Shown here piece after piece: positions 6,951 through 7,930 of a stretch of DNA of 7,930 nucleotides. Location: the NCBI GenBank assembly GCA_010671975.1, contig JAAHIA010000229.1, forward strand, positions 1 to 7,930. The letters run 5' to 3'. The number at the start of each line of letters is the position of its first letter. Within the stretch, counting starts at the first letter, position 1. The notes beneath the pieces are model-generated. The model saw only the letters and a list, made by a program, of their open reading frames with translations, had not been told where the DNA came from and made no database searches. Position numbers and translations under genes: made by a program. This DNA is from Leptolyngbya sp. SIO4C1. GTDB lineage: Bacteria; Cyanobacteriota; Cyanobacteriia; Phormidesmidales; Phormidesmidaceae.

Positions 6951-7930
6951 ATGATTTTCTGGATAGAGTCGGTCCGACGAGGTAAACGAACTATCGGGAG
7001 GAGCTGCCGTGTCAAACTAGCTCACTGGCTAAGGCAGCATCCCTATCTCATCGCTGCTTTATTCAGCACGCTCTGTGTGTTTGTCCTGCGTACGGCTAGC
7101 GGACTGCAGGCGCTAGAACTAGATGCTTTTGATACTTTTGTTAGACTGCAGCCCGATCCCAGACCCGACCCAGCACTGCTCGTCGTTGGCATTACTGAAG
7201 CCGATATTAAAGATCAGGCTGCCTGGCCGCTTTCAGATCAGATCATTGCCAATTTGCTAGCTCAGCTGCAGGCGCATGAGCCTAAAGCGATTGGGCTAGA
7301 TATCCACCGCGACGTGCCCATTGGGCAAGGTGCAACTGCCTTAGCCAAACAGCTACAGGCAGAAAACGTATTTGCCATTACTCGTCTGGGCTATACCGAG
7401 GAAGATCGAGTACCGCCGCCGCCTGGCATGCCGCCAGAGCGGGTTGGCTACAACGACCTAGTGATTGATTCAGACAATATTCTACGCCGCAACTGGATGT
7501 TCGCAGCCGTAGGCGACGAGTCTTTCTATTCGTTTGCTCTACGGCTAAGTCTGTATGCGCTGGCTCAGCAGGGGATAGGTTTTCAAGCCAGGGCCAGCTC
7601 GCTGAAGATTGGCAACACGGTCTTTCCATCGCTGCAGCCCACCTCAGGTGGATACCAGAAAGAAGATACCACCGGCTATCAGGTGATGCTGCAATATCGC
7701 TCTCGTCAGCGAGTGGCCCGACAGCTCAACCTCAGACAGGTCTTGAGCGGAGACTTTGACCCTGACTGGGTAGCCGGCAAAATCGTGCTAATTGGCACGG
7801 TCGCCCCCACGATCAAAGATATGTTTCTTACTCCCTACAGCACGGCTTATACCGATGAACTGCAGATGCCGGGGGTGGTCGTCCATGCGCAGATGGTGAG
7901 CCAAATTCTCAGCGCCGTGCTCGATCGGCA
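6951..7930 (+). CDS. CHASE2 sensor domain membrane protein, N-terminal part (truncated by window end)
   Basis: The frame is open for 326 codons and runs off the window. It has a basic N-terminus, a membrane segment (about residues 31-47, PYLIAALFSTLCVFVLR) and then a CHASE2 extracytoplasmic sensor domain from about residue 55. Family landmarks are ELDAFDTFVRLQP, PALLVVGITEADI, WPLSDQIIANLLAQL, PKAIGLDI, GYNDLVIDSDNILRR, GKIVLIGTVAPTIKDMFLTP (276-295) and MPGVVVHAQMVSQIL (306-320). In this family CHASE2 is normally followed by three membrane helices and an output domain (adenylate/guanylate cyclase, histidine kinase or Ser/Thr kinase), all beyond this window, so the output is unknown. ATG 6951 is the only in-frame ATG before the membrane segment, just after an in-frame TGA at 6945. 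Its ribosome-binding site is poor, and a much better one lies inside the frame at 6996. Confidence 0.88.
   Translation, partial: MIFWIESVRRGKRTIGRSCRVKLAHWLRQHPYLIAALFSTLCVFVLRTASGLQALELDAFDTFVRLQPDPRPDPALLVVGITEADIKDQAAWPLSDQIIANLLAQLQAHEPKAIGLDIHRDVPIGQGATALAKQLQAENVFAITRLGYTEEDRVPPPPGMPPERVGYNDLVIDSDNILRRNWMFAAVGDESFYSFALRLSLYALAQQGIGFQARASSLKIGNTVFPSLQPTSGGYQKEDTTGYQVMLQYRSRQRVARQLNLRQVLSGDFDPDWVAGKIVLIGTVAPTIKDMFLTPYSTAYTDELQMPGVVVHAQMVSQILSAVLDR
6996..7003 (+). promoter_or_regulatory. Strong internal Shine-Dalgarno (GGGAGGAG) facing an out-of-frame GTG
   Basis: GGAGG (6997-7001) stands seven bases before GTG at 7009, ideal spacing. That GTG is in the wrong frame for CHASE2 and reads GTG-TCA-AAC-TAG, stopping at 7020. 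In the CHASE2 frame the equivalent codon is GTC at 7011, right before KLAHWLRQHPY. Confidence 0.5.

Noticed and set aside
7378..7629. Antisense open frame of 83 codons
   Set aside because: The + strand here encodes well-recognised CHASE2 sequence; the antisense product resembles no family known to me.

Overview
The window reads as cyanobacterial chromosome. The palindrome GCGATCGC (the HIP1 motif) occurs seven times in 7.9 kb, at 1202, 1868, 2578, 4103, 4219, 5138 and 6087, against roughly one per 65 kb by chance. Three of the protein families found (DUF928, stand-alone MEKHLA, and a haemagglutinin N-domain fused to CHAT) are also typical of cyanobacteria. The DNA is moderately GC-rich, and every gene lies on the + strand. 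I cannot name the species; a Leptolyngbya- or Nodosilinea-like lineage is only a guess.

Region 1 (1-2069) starts with a perfect 56-bp palindrome at the window edge. It is followed by a FAD-dependent pyridine-nucleotide disulfide oxidoreductase (121-1560) of the kind often annotated as mercuric reductase. A small stand-alone MEKHLA (PAS-like) protein (1560-2069) overlaps its stop codon by one base in a TAGTG junction, so the two are probably translationally coupled.

Region 2 (2070-2284) is non-coding. It holds a short hairpin followed by five T (2164-2182), an upstream sequence that could pair with the same arm, and a strong Shine-Dalgarno-like AGGAGGGG that does not sit at a normal distance from any start codon.

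Region 3 (2285-7930, running off the end) is an envelope or signalling cluster of three genes. The first is a secreted DUF928 protein. Eight bases later comes a 1268-residue secreted protein that joins an N-terminal two-partner-secretion (haemagglutinin-type) beta-helix to a C-terminal CHAT caspase-like peptidase domain with its His/Cys dyad intact. After 80 bases comes the N-terminal part of a membrane protein with a CHASE2 extracytoplasmic sensor domain, cut by the window end before its output domain. The DUF928 and CHAT genes look like one operon, with CHASE2 as a probable third member.

A working inference is an outward-facing module: an exported surface adhesin/protease, a small periplasmic partner, and a CHASE2 sensor reporting across the membrane. 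No TpsB (FhaC-type) outer-membrane transporter is visible in the window. The parts belong to known families; the less described aspect is how they might work together.
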